Shown: positions 1-8,763 of the stretch, in pieces | Position numbering within the stretch: the stretch's first letter is position 1 | Layout: each line of letters begins with the position of its first letter | DNA from: Algivirga pacifica | Lineage (GTDB): Bacteria; Bacteroidota; Bacteroidia; Cytophagales; Flammeovirgaceae | Direction: 5' to 3' | Length of the DNA: 64,000 bases | Assembly: GCF_039543525.1 (NCBI RefSeq) | Contig: NZ_BAABJX010000055.1 | Coordinates: forward strand, 1-64,000 | Position numbers and translations under genes: made by a program | The notes under the pieces: generated by a model | What the model saw: the letters and a program-made list of their open reading frames with translations, nothing else | Database searches by the model: none | Told to the model about the DNA's origin: nothing

Positions 1-143
1 GGTTATCGGTTATCGGTTATCGGTTATCGGTTAAGAAAATTATTTTAACCATAAACGATAAGCAATAACCGATAAACTTTTTTCAACATTTTTTTAAACG
101 ATAAGCAATAACCATTGCATGGCACCCGAAAACCTTTTTTAGC
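1..143. repeat. GGTTATC heptamer array with conserved tail, cut by window start
   Basis: Four perfect GGTTATC units (1-28) are followed by a tail that is repeated at 26008-26185 and, less perfectly, near 48862 and 51187. The tail holds AACGATAAGC and CGATAAAC words, then ACCATTGCATGGC. The array probably continues to the left of the window. It lies just downstream of the stop codon of the TonB receptor gene on the minus strand. Confidence 0.85.
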
Positions 144-199
144 TTCAACCTTAACTGCAGGGGGACGGGCAACCACAAGGCTTGCCCCTAGATGGCTTC

Positions 200-2872
200 C
201 TAAAACTTAAAATTGTACGAAAAAGATGGCAGTATACTAAACAAGTATAACTTCACTGCTTCTGTCTTTGAGGGATCATTGGCACTTTGTCTAAAGACAT
301 AAGCCAGCGTGTTTTTTCGTCCATATACATTATAAATCGCAAACCTGAAATTATTCTCATTCTTACGTTTGCCACTCCCTTCTTTCACATAAGGCGTTCG
401 ATAGAGTGTGCAGGATAAGTCCAACCGGTGCGTGGAGGGTAAACGGAAGCTATTACGTTCAGAATACAAAGGAATAGGCGTCCCATTATACTCATATTTC
501 CCAACCGGAAAAGTATAGGCTAGCCCTGAAGCATATACCCATTGGGCTGTCAGATCTATTTTTCTGGTTACGTCAAAATTCAATAAGGCAAAGAAATCAT
601 GTTTCCGATCAAAATCGGTAGGATATGGATTTCCATCATTAATTCCATCAATCTCTCTTCGGGTTACTGCGTAGGTATAGGCTACTTCTCCTAGCCATTT
701 TCCCTTTTGGATTCTTCCCATAAGCTCTAAGCCATACGCATACCCTCTTCCTTGTAACACATCGGTTTCTATATGGTCTGTAACACTAGATCCTGAGTTA
801 GGTTTAAAGTCCAGCTGATTGTCCATGTCTTTATAATATCCTCCTACCTCAAACTGCCATATTTCCTTCCAATACTTCTTCCAGCTCGCTGCTAACTGCA
901 CCGCCCTCTGTGGACGTATATAACGATCAGAGGGCACCCAAAAACCAGTAGTCGGAGTAGGTAAAGAAGAAATAGAAAGTTGATGAATAAACTGATGTGT
1001 TACATCCAAGGCCATATTAAGATAACTGCGTTCTCCCAATCGGTATTTAGCCGATATGCGAGGAGATAATCGGTGATATGTTTGGGCTATTTCATATTTA
1101 CCATCCACAAATACCGTATCCACAATATTTTCAATACTGGTCTCTGGAGCTACAACGGGATCTACATCATAAAGATAGCTTCTCTCTTTTTCAAAAGAAT
1201 CAAAACGGATATAGCGCAGCCCCGCATTCAAACTCCAACGATCTCCCCAGTATTTTACCGCATCCAGGTAAGCGGTACTCTCTAGCGCACGTACCCTTAC
1301 CCCATTTTGCTGCTCAAAATTGGAGGAATTGGTCAAGGGGGTTACCTCTCCAAACTTATAGGTGTGAGAAATTGCCTCTACCCCAGCATTCAGAGAAAAT
1401 GCCTCTTGATCAATATCAATATTAAAGTCCTGTCGTACTCCCCAATCACTTAAACCGTAAGATGTTCGATAACTATATGCATCAATGAAGTTGACTAAGG
1501 TATTGGTTTCATAGTTTGTATACCAAAGTTTGGAAGTACTAGTCAGCCATCCTTCTTTTACCCCTGCTCGATAATCCATCATAAACGTATCATTCCCCCA
1601 ATCTCCGGTCAGATACCCTTTGATTCCGACATTATCCCTACCAGTATAGACTGAAAGCATCAGACGATCATACCCCTTCGTGTAAATATTGGCCTTAAAG
1701 TTTAAATCGTAGTAGTTCAGTACGTTGGTATCGTTGATACCATCACCTGTAACATCTCGGGGAGGATAAAACAAGTCCAAATAGGACCTTCTACCTGACA
1801 AAATAAAAGAGGAAGGTTGTGTTTGCTCGTTCAGTTGAAATAACGGGCCTTCTACGGTCAGGTTGCCACTCATGGTTCCCAATCCTCCGGATACGCCCAA
1901 CCTTTTTTGGTTACCATCCCTTAAGACTACATCCATAATGGAAGAGAGTCTGCCTCCATAACTGGCAGGCATTCCAGACTTATAAAAAGTAATATCCTTA
2001 ACAATATTGGGATTAAATACGGAATAAAAGCCTAACAGGTGAGATACATTATAAATAGGGGCTCCATCCATTAAGATAAGATTTTGTCCTGTTCCTCCTC
2101 CACGTACCGCATACCCCGCAGCTCCCTCATGTTGAGATTGCACGCCAGGCAACTTTTGTATACTACGGGAAATATCTCCTTCGCCCAGCGGGCTGGAAAG
2201 CAATCGGATTTCATCCGTACTGATATATTGTCCCCGATCCAAGGCCAGTAAGTCCATACTCAAGCCATTGACCACCAAGGTGTCCATCAAATCAAACACC
2301 TGTTCCAGCTGCACATTGATCATCGTATCCTTGGTCAGGTCAAAGGTAACCTCCTGTGACTTATAGCCCAGGTGACTATACTGCAAGGTATATTGGTCCA
2401 TAGGGAGCTTCATCTTATAGAGGCCATAGCGGTCTGTGATAGTCCCCTTAGGGTAATCTGCCAACATCGCAACCGCCCTTACCAGGGTTTCTCCCGTTTG
2501 TGCATCTTTAATCACCCCTTGTATCGTCTTAGGTGCTTCTCTGGCCAATTTCTTCTTCGTAAAAATAATGACCGTTTCCTCATCCAGAACCTCATACCCA
2601 AAGTATCGGGTATCAAACAGGATATCCAATGCTTTTTTTAAAGGTTCTTGATTCAGAATAATGGTGGGTTTATTCAGTTGAGGGATAATAAAGTCAGGGC
2701 TATAAGTAAAAATGAAGTTTCCTTCCATTTCCAAAGCCATCATAGCTTCTTCATAATAGACGTTTTCAAGCTGAAGTGTTACCTTTTTATTCAGCAAACT
2801 CTCCTCTTGTGCTAGTACTACCCTACCCCCAAGCCATATTAAACAAAAAAGTAGCCATCGTTGATACATCAT
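200..2872 (-). CDS. TonB-dependent outer membrane receptor with STN and carboxypeptidase-like N-terminal domains
   Basis: This 890-residue protein is an outer membrane TonB-dependent receptor. A signal peptide (about 1-21) is followed by an STN (secretin/TonB short N-terminal) domain at about 28-105, a carboxypeptidase-D-like regulatory domain at about 115-200, a plug near 215-320 (GGGTGQNLILMDGAPIYNVS) and a beta-barrel ending in an aromatic residue (SYNFKF). The STN domain normally signals across the envelope to an anti-sigma factor, but no FecR/sigma pair lies next to it here. The substrate cannot be read from the sequence, and there is no adjacent SusD-like lipoprotein. The next gene upstream encodes a free STN domain very similar to its own, 43 bases away on the same strand. 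Confidence 0.93.
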   Translation of the reverse strand: MMYQRWLLFCLIWLGGRVVLAQEESLLNKKVTLQLENVYYEEAMMALEMEGNFIFTYSPDFIIPQLNKPTIILNQEPLKKALDILFDTRYFGYEVLDEETVIIFTKKKLAREAPKTIQGVIKDAQTGETLVRAVAMLADYPKGTITDRYGLYKMKLPMDQYTLQYSHLGYKSQEVTFDLTKDTMINVQLEQVFDLMDTLVVNGLSMDLLALDRGQYISTDEIRLLSSPLGEGDISRSIQKLPGVQSQHEGAAGYAVRGGGTGQNLILMDGAPIYNVSHLLGFYSVFNPNIVKDITFYKSGMPASYGGRLSSIMDVVLRDGNQKRLGVSGGLGTMSGNLTVEGPLFQLNEQTQPSSFILSGRRSYLDLFYPPRDVTGDGINDTNVLNYYDLNFKANIYTKGYDRLMLSVYTGRDNVGIKGYLTGDWGNDTFMMDYRAGVKEGWLTSTSKLWYTNYETNTLVNFIDAYSYRTSYGLSDWGVRQDFNIDIDQEAFSLNAGVEAISHTYKFGEVTPLTNSSNFEQQNGVRVRALESTAYLDAVKYWGDRWSLNAGLRYIRFDSFEKERSYLYDVDPVVAPETSIENIVDTVFVDGKYEIAQTYHRLSPRISAKYRLGERSYLNMALDVTHQFIHQLSISSLPTPTTGFWVPSDRYIRPQRAVQLAASWKKYWKEIWQFEVGGYYKDMDNQLDFKPNSGSSVTDHIETDVLQGRGYAYGLELMGRIQKGKWLGEVAYTYAVTRREIDGINDGNPYPTDFDRKHDFFALLNFDVTRKIDLTAQWVYASGLAYTFPVGKYEYNGTPIPLYSERNSFRLPSTHRLDLSCTLYRTPYVKEGSGKRKNENNFRFAIYNVYGRKNTLAYVFRQSANDPSKTEAVKLYLFSILPSFSYNFKF

Positions 2873-2915
2873 ATCATCGTATCCTAATATTCAAAAAGTG
2901 AGCACTTTTATCGTT

Positions 2916-3296
2916 CTATTCTTTATCCTTAAAGATCACAATCGTATCCTTATCCATTTCCTTATACTTCAAAGGATTTCCATTAAACAGTTTGTCCAAC
3001 GCTTTTTTAAGAGGCTCTTGCTGAAGCTTGATTGTTACTTTTCCCAATTGATCCAAGGCATCTGGACTATAGACAAAGTTAAATCCTCCTTCCTGTTCCA
3101 AAAGGGCCATGGCCTCAGGGTAAGTAGCATCCTTCAATTCAATGGATATTTTAGTGCTCAATAAATCAGTTTGAACACCTTCCGAAGGGACAATAAAAGC
3201 ACTCCCTATTCCCCATAAAAGTAACAGCAATACTCCTTTCATCCCCATCATGTGCAATCGCTGCGTCCGTGTTATTGTTATTCTCATGCTATTCAA
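2916..3296 (-). CDS. Free-standing STN-domain periplasmic protein
   Basis: This 126-residue protein consists of an N-terminal signal or anchor segment (about 15-38) and one STN domain (about 45-126), and nothing more. Its core, with EAMALLEQEGGFNFVYSPD and QEPLKKALDKLF, closely follows the STN domain of the receptor encoded 43 bases downstream, which suggests duplication of that domain. STN domains are usually the N-terminal part of a receptor or secretin. A separate copy could compete for or relay the same inner-membrane signalling contact, or it could be the remnant of a second receptor. No barrel-like sequence remains around it. The start could also be an internal methionine at residue 16, 17 or 19, just before the hydrophobic stretch. 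Confidence 0.8.
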   Translation of the reverse strand: MNSMRITITRTQRLHMMGMKGVLLLLLWGIGSAFIVPSEGVQTDLLSTKISIELKDATYPEAMALLEQEGGFNFVYSPDALDQLGKVTIKLQQEPLKKALDKLFNGNPLKYKEMDKDTIVIFKDKE

Positions 3297-3349
3297 ATAT
3301 TAAACCAAAGCCCAAATAATATGTATTTTAGATTTCCTTTCATCTATCA

Positions 3350-4849
3350 TTACTCAGAAGACAGTAAACGGTCCAATGCTTTTCGCATCTCAGTTTCCTG
3401 ACGTTCCCTCTCTAGGACAACTGGCTCAGAAGCCCTGACAGAACAATCTGTCGCCGGACAACGCTCACAGGTTTCATTAACAAATTCCACCTTTACTTTT
3501 TCCGACTTCCAAAAGTTACATTTTCTCTTGAAACTTTCATTCATATCAAAGCCTAAAGTGATACTCATATTTACACCTGGCTTTCCTGGTATAGGACGAG
3601 CTACACTAAAACAGAAGTATTCTTTCCCAGAAGTGATATACTTAGAGATTTGGGTAGACGTGACGATGGCATCAGCCTTTCCTTGTGCTTGTAGTTCCTC
3701 CAGTTGCTGAAAAACCTTCAAGGACACCCAACGACGACAATAATGCTCACTCAACACCGTACCATGTGGACTATGCAAACCATCCAAGTGTAACTCCTTG
3801 GTCAAGGAATACTGATTACTCCCTGCCATATGGTCCAATCTGAGGAAAAATAGCTTGTTTAGGCCAAAATACTTGGGGAATATACTAGTCAACCGATGAA
3901 TATATGTCTCTGGAGAAGCATCATGTTTTTGAACCATCTGCAACAATAGCTCACTATCAAACTCTTTGGCAGCCAATAGTTCCTCTACATCTTTGACTAA
4001 TAATGCTTCCGGCAACATCAAGGCGCCGGCAAAATAAGTGGCCTTATAATCGTTGAGTAAAGCATCAAAAGCATTGACCCTCACCCATGAGTAAGTCATA
4101 GAACGCTCTGAAAGCCCCATCAGATGGTAGCCCACTTCCCGACTCATGACAAAGTTCTTCTGTCGCTGATTTAGATGACAGTTTACTAATAATACTTTTT
4201 TATCTTTTTCTACCCTCAGTACCGAACGTAGATTCCCCAATGCCGGATCATTCCCCAGCGTATCCTCATCGATCCATACGCCACACTGCTCTTGCAGATA
4301 TTGTTTCAGTACCGTTCCATAGGCCTCAAATCCTTCCTTATCTTGCAAGTATTGCTCTCGAAATCCATCTGCTGCTCGCTCAATCTCTTTAAAGTAATTG
4401 TCGTGCATCTCTTGGTAAGAGCGAAGTACAGAGAAATACAAACTCTCTACTGTTAAAGCATAGTTTCTGGAAATCTCTACAATCGTATTGACAAAAGCAC
4501 TCAGTTTAGCAGGTGCTCCAGACATCAGTTCCACTAGATTTCTTGGCTCCAATCCAAAAACATCCAAGGGCAACTCATGTAAAATATCCGAAGTCAGTAA
4601 GTCAGACAACGGTCCCAGCTTCTTGGAAATCTTCAAAGATACCAGCTCATCATATGTCATTCCCAAAGCCATTGCCAAGGCACTGATCTTACTCCTTTTG
4701 GGATATTTCTTCCCTTTTTCAATTTCATTAATATAGGATACAGACATCTCCGACTTCTTACTGAGGTCTGACAATGACATTTTCAATTCCTGTCTCCTCA
4801 TCCTGACTTTAAGTCCAAAGATGAGTCTAATATTTTCCTCCCTAATCAC
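3350..4849 (-). CDS. XRE-family regulator with degenerate IrrE/ImmA-like domain (ScfR/RamB-like)
   Basis: This 499-residue protein has an N-terminal HTH-XRE domain (about 8-72, with SLSDLSKKSEMSVSYINEIE). A middle region resembles the IrrE/M78 metallopeptidase, and a C-terminal region resembles the short-chain fatty acyl regulators ScfR and RamB, including a Cys cluster CERCPATDC near residue 465. The usual zinc motif HExxH is replaced by REVGY within SREVGYHLMG, so both zinc histidines are missing and peptidase activity is unlikely. Known relatives control acetate, glyoxylate or propionate genes by sensing acyl-CoA-type ligands. Whether this one does is inference. A long perfect palindrome 294 bases upstream is a candidate binding site. 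Confidence 0.85.
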   Translation of the reverse strand: MIREENIRLIFGLKVRMRRQELKMSLSDLSKKSEMSVSYINEIEKGKKYPKRSKISALAMALGMTYDELVSLKISKKLGPLSDLLTSDILHELPLDVFGLEPRNLVELMSGAPAKLSAFVNTIVEISRNYALTVESLYFSVLRSYQEMHDNYFKEIERAADGFREQYLQDKEGFEAYGTVLKQYLQEQCGVWIDEDTLGNDPALGNLRSVLRVEKDKKVLLVNCHLNQRQKNFVMSREVGYHLMGLSERSMTYSWVRVNAFDALLNDYKATYFAGALMLPEALLVKDVEELLAAKEFDSELLLQMVQKHDASPETYIHRLTSIFPKYFGLNKLFFLRLDHMAGSNQYSLTKELHLDGLHSPHGTVLSEHYCRRWVSLKVFQQLEELQAQGKADAIVTSTQISKYITSGKEYFCFSVARPIPGKPGVNMSITLGFDMNESFKRKCNFWKSEKVKVEFVNETCERCPATDCSVRASEPVVLERERQETEMRKALDRLLSSE

Positions 4850-5142
4850 TTGGTCTAATAATTAATTCGTGGTATGCATACAATCCCGGTCACTACTAAA
4901 CATCCATAAAGGATATAAAGGCTTTTTTGGAACACCTCTCCAAAAAGCACTAAAGCAATGATCTATATACAATTAGTTAAGTTTAATAGAAAAAAGAGTC
5001 ATGGTCTATTGGTTCAATCGGATTACAGCTGCTGATCAATATTCTGGTTCTTACGTATCCATAGTCCAATCATCTATTGATAATCACAAAGACAAAATTA
5101 CCTAAAACATAGAATATTCCATGCCTTATAGAGCAAAAATAC

Positions 5143-5170
5143 AATAAAAAGCGAAATTTCGCTTTTTATT
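5143..5170. promoter_or_regulatory. 28-base perfect palindrome, possible operator
   Basis: The sequence from 5143 to 5170 equals its own reverse complement, with core AAGCGAAATTTCGCTT and no loop. It lies between the small membrane protein gene and the XRE-family regulator, upstream of the latter. A perfect palindrome without a loop suits binding of a dimeric regulator at least as well as an RNA hairpin. The regulator is inferred from position only. Flanking T and A runs would also allow a weak bidirectional terminator. Confidence 0.5.
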
Positions 5171-5292
5171 TATCACATCATTCCATATGTTTGTAACAAA
5201 TCAATGATTGTCATAAACCACCTGATTTAGGTATTATAAATATAAGGTGCATAACGCTGTCAATCAGACATTTAATTTTTCGTTTTCAAAAT

Positions 5293-5329
5293 AAAAAGCT
5301 ACCTATGAATATAGGTAGCCTTTTTTTTT
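5293..5329 (-). terminator. Intrinsic terminator of the small membrane protein gene
   Basis: Nine-base arms GCTACCTAT (5298-5306) and ATAGGTAGC (5311-5319) enclose a four-base loop. A-runs and T-runs on both sides make it potentially bidirectional. It lies about 50 bases after the stop codon of the minus-strand gene at 5379. Confidence 0.85.
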
Positions 5330-5378
5330 CTCCAAGAGAGAAATACTCTATCACTTCACACCAAGCGCCTTGCTTAGC

Positions 5379-5723
5379 CTATGCAATGAGGGTGGTCACT
5401 ACATTGAGCACTAACACCAAAGCCCCTGCAATACCAATGGCAAACAAGCCATAGCCTACCACATCCTTCAGCATTCCTCCCCTGCTCATACTCAAACTTT
5501 TTTCTCTAGCCGCCTTTACCTTATGCCAAATCGTTTGTTGTGATTTTTTACTATCCTTATCTTTGAGAATAGCATCTACAACAGTATCAAAATCATCCAT
5601 TAGCTCGTCATCCATACCCAGACGATCCAAGAATTCCTTACGTTCTCTAGGATTCAATCGATCATTTAGATACTTATCGATCAGGATAATATTCAAAAGG
5701 CTGAACTGTTCTATTGTTTTCAT
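5379..5723 (-). CDS. Small single-pass membrane protein, function unknown
   Basis: The chosen start gives 114 residues beginning MKTIEQFSLL. An upstream in-frame methionine at 5816 would add 31 unlikely hydrophobic residues. The N-terminal half is charged and helical (DKYLNDRLNPRERKEFLDRL), and a single transmembrane segment lies near the C-terminus (about 88-112, YGLFAIGIAGALVLVLNVV). The layout, an acidic cytoplasmic helical domain followed by one membrane helix, recalls anti-sigma factors, but no sigma factor gene is adjacent and the zinc-binding motif is absent. I do not recognise the family. Confidence 0.6.
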   Translation of the reverse strand: MKTIEQFSLLNIILIDKYLNDRLNPRERKEFLDRLGMDDELMDDFDTVVDAILKDKDSKKSQQTIWHKVKAAREKSLSMSRGGMLKDVVGYGLFAIGIAGALVLVLNVVTTLIA

Positions 5724-6156
5724 AGGGCTACCGGGAATATGATGAGTAATAACAAATAGTATTATAGGTATAAAAGATAAGGGACACGTAAAATTCGCTC
5801 TGAAAAGAAGATACACAGCTTATACATGTAAAACAAACACTTTAAATAGTGAAGGATTGAAAATTTTAATTTTAATTAATCTTACAAAGATTATCTACAA
5901 ATAATCCTATTTCATTTACATTGATTACCAAAAACTCCCAATAGGCTTACCTTATAAAACAAACTCCCAAACCAATCTAATCACCAGCAACTGCCTATCC
6001 TCCTCATTTAAGGGAACAATTCTACTGTAAGATCAATCCATTTTTCAAATATTTATTTACAGCACACTTTCACTTCTTAGAAAGTTTATTGTATTTTTAC
6101 CCCATAAAATTGTATACAATAAAGAAGAATTTTCTCACACAATAAACAGAATAAGC
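5724..6156. other. Divergent intergenic region, nothing recognised
   Basis: This AT-rich 433-base region lies between divergent genes and presumably carries both promoters. I see no RNA gene, tandem repeat or strong hairpin, and no single promoter match that I would defend. Confidence 0.6.
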
Positions 6157-6888
6157 GTGAAAAACCACCTTCGTCTACTTAACTTAATTATCGGTCTAAT
6201 CAGTATTTTCAGTATCTCTTCCTGCAACAGCAACAACAGTGAAGAGCAACTTACACAAGCCAAACAAAAAATTGATCAAGGCAAATACAGGGAGGCTATT
6301 TCTATTATTGAAGAAATTGAACGACACTCTGCCAATAATCATGAAGCCTTAAATGTAAAAGGAGTGGCTTACTTCCTGATGCAAGAACATAGCAAAGCCT
6401 TGGGAACTTTTAGTACAGCTATTGAAATAGACAGTACACACAGTAAATATTTTGAAAATCGCGCCAACGTCAAAAGACATCTAAAAGACAACAAAGGGGC
6501 TATACAAGATTACACCCGTGCAATTGCTTTACAGGGTAATAATGCTAACGCTTTCCTAAATCGCGCCCTTTGTGAGATCAATACTGGCTATACAGAAGAA
6601 GCTCTGGCTGACTTCAATAAGGCTGAGCAACTTTCTGCTGGCAAAGACATGAAAGTTTTCTTTTACCGTGCCAAGCTGCTAATGACACAAGAGCGATTTG
6701 AGGAAGCGATTGTAGACCTAGACAAAGCTATCGACCTTGCACCCAACCATGCCGATTCTTTTTATTATAGAGCCATGGCCGAGACAGGTGCCAATGGAGT
6801 CAGTGACAAAGTTTGTGAATTATTGCGCAAAGCCAACAACTTAGGCTCTGATGCTGCTGCATCAGCAATGGCGGAGTACTGCCAATAA
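6157..6888 (+). CDS. TPR-repeat lipoprotein
   Basis: This 243-residue protein starts at a GTG codon and has a lipoprotein signal peptide ending in a lipobox (SISSC, Cys near residue 23). About five tetratricopeptide repeats follow (for example AIEIDSTHSKYFENRANVKR and AIDLAPNHADSFYYRAMAET). TPR lipoproteins of this type act as periplasmic or outer-membrane scaffolds for protein complexes. The partner cannot be inferred, since the next gene is a cytoplasmic transcription regulator. A hairpin follows the stop codon at 6930-6980. Confidence 0.85.
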   Translation: MKNHLRLLNLIIGLISIFSISSCNSNNSEEQLTQAKQKIDQGKYREAISIIEEIERHSANNHEALNVKGVAYFLMQEHSKALGTFSTAIEIDSTHSKYFENRANVKRHLKDNKGAIQDYTRAIALQGNNANAFLNRALCEINTGYTEEALADFNKAEQLSAGKDMKVFFYRAKLLMTQERFEEAIVDLDKAIDLAPNHADSFYYRAMAETGANGVSDKVCELLRKANNLGSDAAASAMAEYCQ

Positions 6889-6929
6889 TAGAAGTAAAGA
6901 AAGATCAGCACAAAATTGTATATTTATGT

Positions 6930-6980
6930 CGTTTACCGCTTATCATTGTATTCCTTCAACACAACAATAAGTGGTAAACG
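6930..6980 (+). terminator. Hairpin after the TPR lipoprotein gene
   Basis: Twenty-base imperfect arms (6930-6949 and 6961-6980), containing CGTTTACC and GGTAAACG, enclose an 11-base loop. There is no strong T-run, so it may be an RNA-stability hairpin rather than a classical terminator. Confidence 0.5.
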
Positions 6981-7027
6981 ATACATAGTGATATAGTGTC
7001 AATCAAAACTGCTAAAGCATAAAGCTT

Positions 7028-7057
7028 ACTATGGAATGTTTACCATAGTTATTTTTT
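7028..7057 (+). terminator. Terminator-like hairpin just upstream of a regulator gene
   Basis: Arms ACTATGG (7028-7034) and CCATAGT (7043-7049) are followed by a T-rich tract (7049-7057). It lies only 44 bases before the start codon of the sigma-54 regulator. It either ends readthrough from the TPR gene or lies within the regulator's own leader. Confidence 0.5.
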
Positions 7058-7100
7058 AATTGAAAATACCCTATACTTTTTATTTGCTACATCAGAGATC

Positions 7101-8513
7101 ATGCATATAGAGGAAAAAGATACTAAACTATTCATCATTGAACAGGATGAGTACTACCAAAAGATGTTCAGGCACTACCTAGGAGACAACCCTGCGTATC
7201 AACTGACTCTCTTTCATGATAGGCAAACATTTATCCACCGCTTAAAACAGGAAACCCCTGAGGTTATTTTTACCGATATTCATTTTACCAACATCGATCC
7301 TATACAGTGGATTCAGGAAATTAAAGCTTCCTGCCCTATGGGTAATATTATCGTTACGTCTACTATCAAAGAACCCAACATCATTATTTCCTTATTCAAA
7401 GAAGGTATCGTAGACTATATCATCAAAGATCAACACAATTTACAGCCATTACTTCATCAAAGTATATGCCGTGCAAAATCACTGCGATTAAACACTAGGG
7501 AAACCACCTCAACAATATTCCAGAAGGAGCATATACCTTTAGATGCTAGAATCAGAGAGCGATTTAAAAAGACCATCATTGGAGATAGCTCCTCTATGGA
7601 AAAAGTATTTAACCTTCTAGAAAAAACCCCTAACAATAATATTACCGTTTCACTTTTTGGAGAAACCGGAACAGGTAAAGAAGTGGTGGCTCATGCCATA
7701 CATCAACAGTCGAATAGAAGTAAAGGCCCTTTTGTGGCTGTCAATATTTCTGCAATCCCTGAACAACTCCTGGAGAGCGAACTTTTCGGACATGAGAAAG
7801 GTGCCTTTACCGGTGCAATCTCTCGAAGAGTAGGGAAATTCGAAGAAGCTAATGGAGGAACACTCTTTTTAGATGAAATTGGTGAGATGAGTATTCACCT
7901 TCAATCCAAGCTTCTAAGAGTCGTACAAGAGAAAGAACTTACCCGTATAGGTAGTAATGAAACCATCCGTCTAGACGTTAGAATCATTACAGCAACACAC
8001 CGTAACCTTAGCCAAGAAGTAAAAAAAGGGAATTTCAGAGAAGATTTATTCTATCGTTTGATGGGTATTCCTATTGAACTTCCTCCTTTACGTAAACGGG
8101 AAGATGATATCCTTAAGATTAGCCATTTTTTCATTAAGGAGTTCAGCAAGGAAAATCGTCTGGAGAAAGATGTAAGCCTTTCCAAAGGGGCCGAAAGAAA
8201 ATTGATGAGTTATCAGTATCCAGGAAATATCCGGGAACTGAAGGCTATTATAGAGCTGGCGGCAGTTATGTGTAACGATAATAATATTAGGGAAAAGGAT
8301 ATTCAATTCCCACAAACCGAGGATATGGAAAGCCTCATCCTTCAGGAGAAAACACTCAAAGAATATACCTTTCAGATTGTGGAATACTTTATGGACAAAT
8401 ACAATAATAATGTCTTGGATGTTGCCAAAAGGCTTAATATTGGAAAGTCTACCATTTACCGTTACCTAAAGGATATGGAGGAAGTGGAAGATAAAGAGAT
8501 GAGCAGACTTTAG
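7101..8513 (+). CDS. Sigma-54-dependent NtrC-family response regulator
   Basis: This 470-residue protein has three parts. A receiver domain occupies about 1-125, with phospho-acceptor Asp in FTDIHF and a conserved Lys in YIIKD. The AAA+ sigma-54 activation domain occupies about 155-390, with Walker A GETGTGKE and the sigma-54 contact motif GAFTGA. A Fis-type helix-turn-helix lies at the C-terminus (LDVAKRLNIGKSTIYRYLKD). It should bind upstream activating sites and drive RpoN promoters after phosphorylation. No histidine kinase gene is adjacent, so the partner kinase must be encoded elsewhere. The presence of a T rather than a second acidic residue at some receiver positions makes this domain slightly divergent. 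Confidence 0.92.
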   Translation: MHIEEKDTKLFIIEQDEYYQKMFRHYLGDNPAYQLTLFHDRQTFIHRLKQETPEVIFTDIHFTNIDPIQWIQEIKASCPMGNIIVTSTIKEPNIIISLFKEGIVDYIIKDQHNLQPLLHQSICRAKSLRLNTRETTSTIFQKEHIPLDARIRERFKKTIIGDSSSMEKVFNLLEKTPNNNITVSLFGETGTGKEVVAHAIHQQSNRSKGPFVAVNISAIPEQLLESELFGHEKGAFTGAISRRVGKFEEANGGTLFLDEIGEMSIHLQSKLLRVVQEKELTRIGSNETIRLDVRIITATHRNLSQEVKKGNFREDLFYRLMGIPIELPPLRKREDDILKISHFFIKEFSKENRLEKDVSLSKGAERKLMSYQYPGNIRELKAIIELAAVMCNDNNIREKDIQFPQTEDMESLILQEKTLKEYTFQIVEYFMDKYNNNVLDVAKRLNIGKSTIYRYLKDMEEVEDKEMSRL

Positions 8514-8606
8514 ATCGGTTAATTTAGTATAAGCAGAAAACTCTGAGCTCTTAAAATAGGTCAGTGGTACGCTATAGCTTTTATAATTTTCAATGATCAA
8601 TGATTA

Positions 8607-8745
8607 ATTTTCAATAATTAAACACTCTAGAGCTAGCTCAGCAGCCTTTTTGGGTGATTCATTTTAATTAAAAATTGAAAATTAACCCACTCTACAAGCA
8701 GTTCAGTAGGCTTTTTTACTCATAGACAATTAACCGTGATAAACT
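8607..8745 (+). repeat. Dispersed intergenic repeat, copy 1 of an inverted pair
   Basis: This stretch matches the reverse complement of 21278-21432 over most of its length. Shared words include GCAGCCTTTT, GGGTGATTCATTTTAATT and TTTTTTACTCATAGACAATT. Internally it has two diverged direct halves, one containing CTCTAGAGCTAGCTCAGCAG and the other CTCTACAAGCAGTTCAGTAG. It fills the gap between two convergent genes. I see no coding potential. Confidence 0.85.
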
Positions 8746-8763
8746 CTAATAAACGATAAGCGT

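Larger units (their letters stand above)
4850..5378. other. Intergenic region with palindrome and terminator, no gene seen
   Basis: This 529-base AT-rich stretch separates two minus-strand genes. I see no convincing coding frame. It contains a perfect palindrome (5143-5170) and a terminator (5293-5329), each listed separately. The rest is presumably the leader and promoter of the XRE-family gene. Confidence 0.7.
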
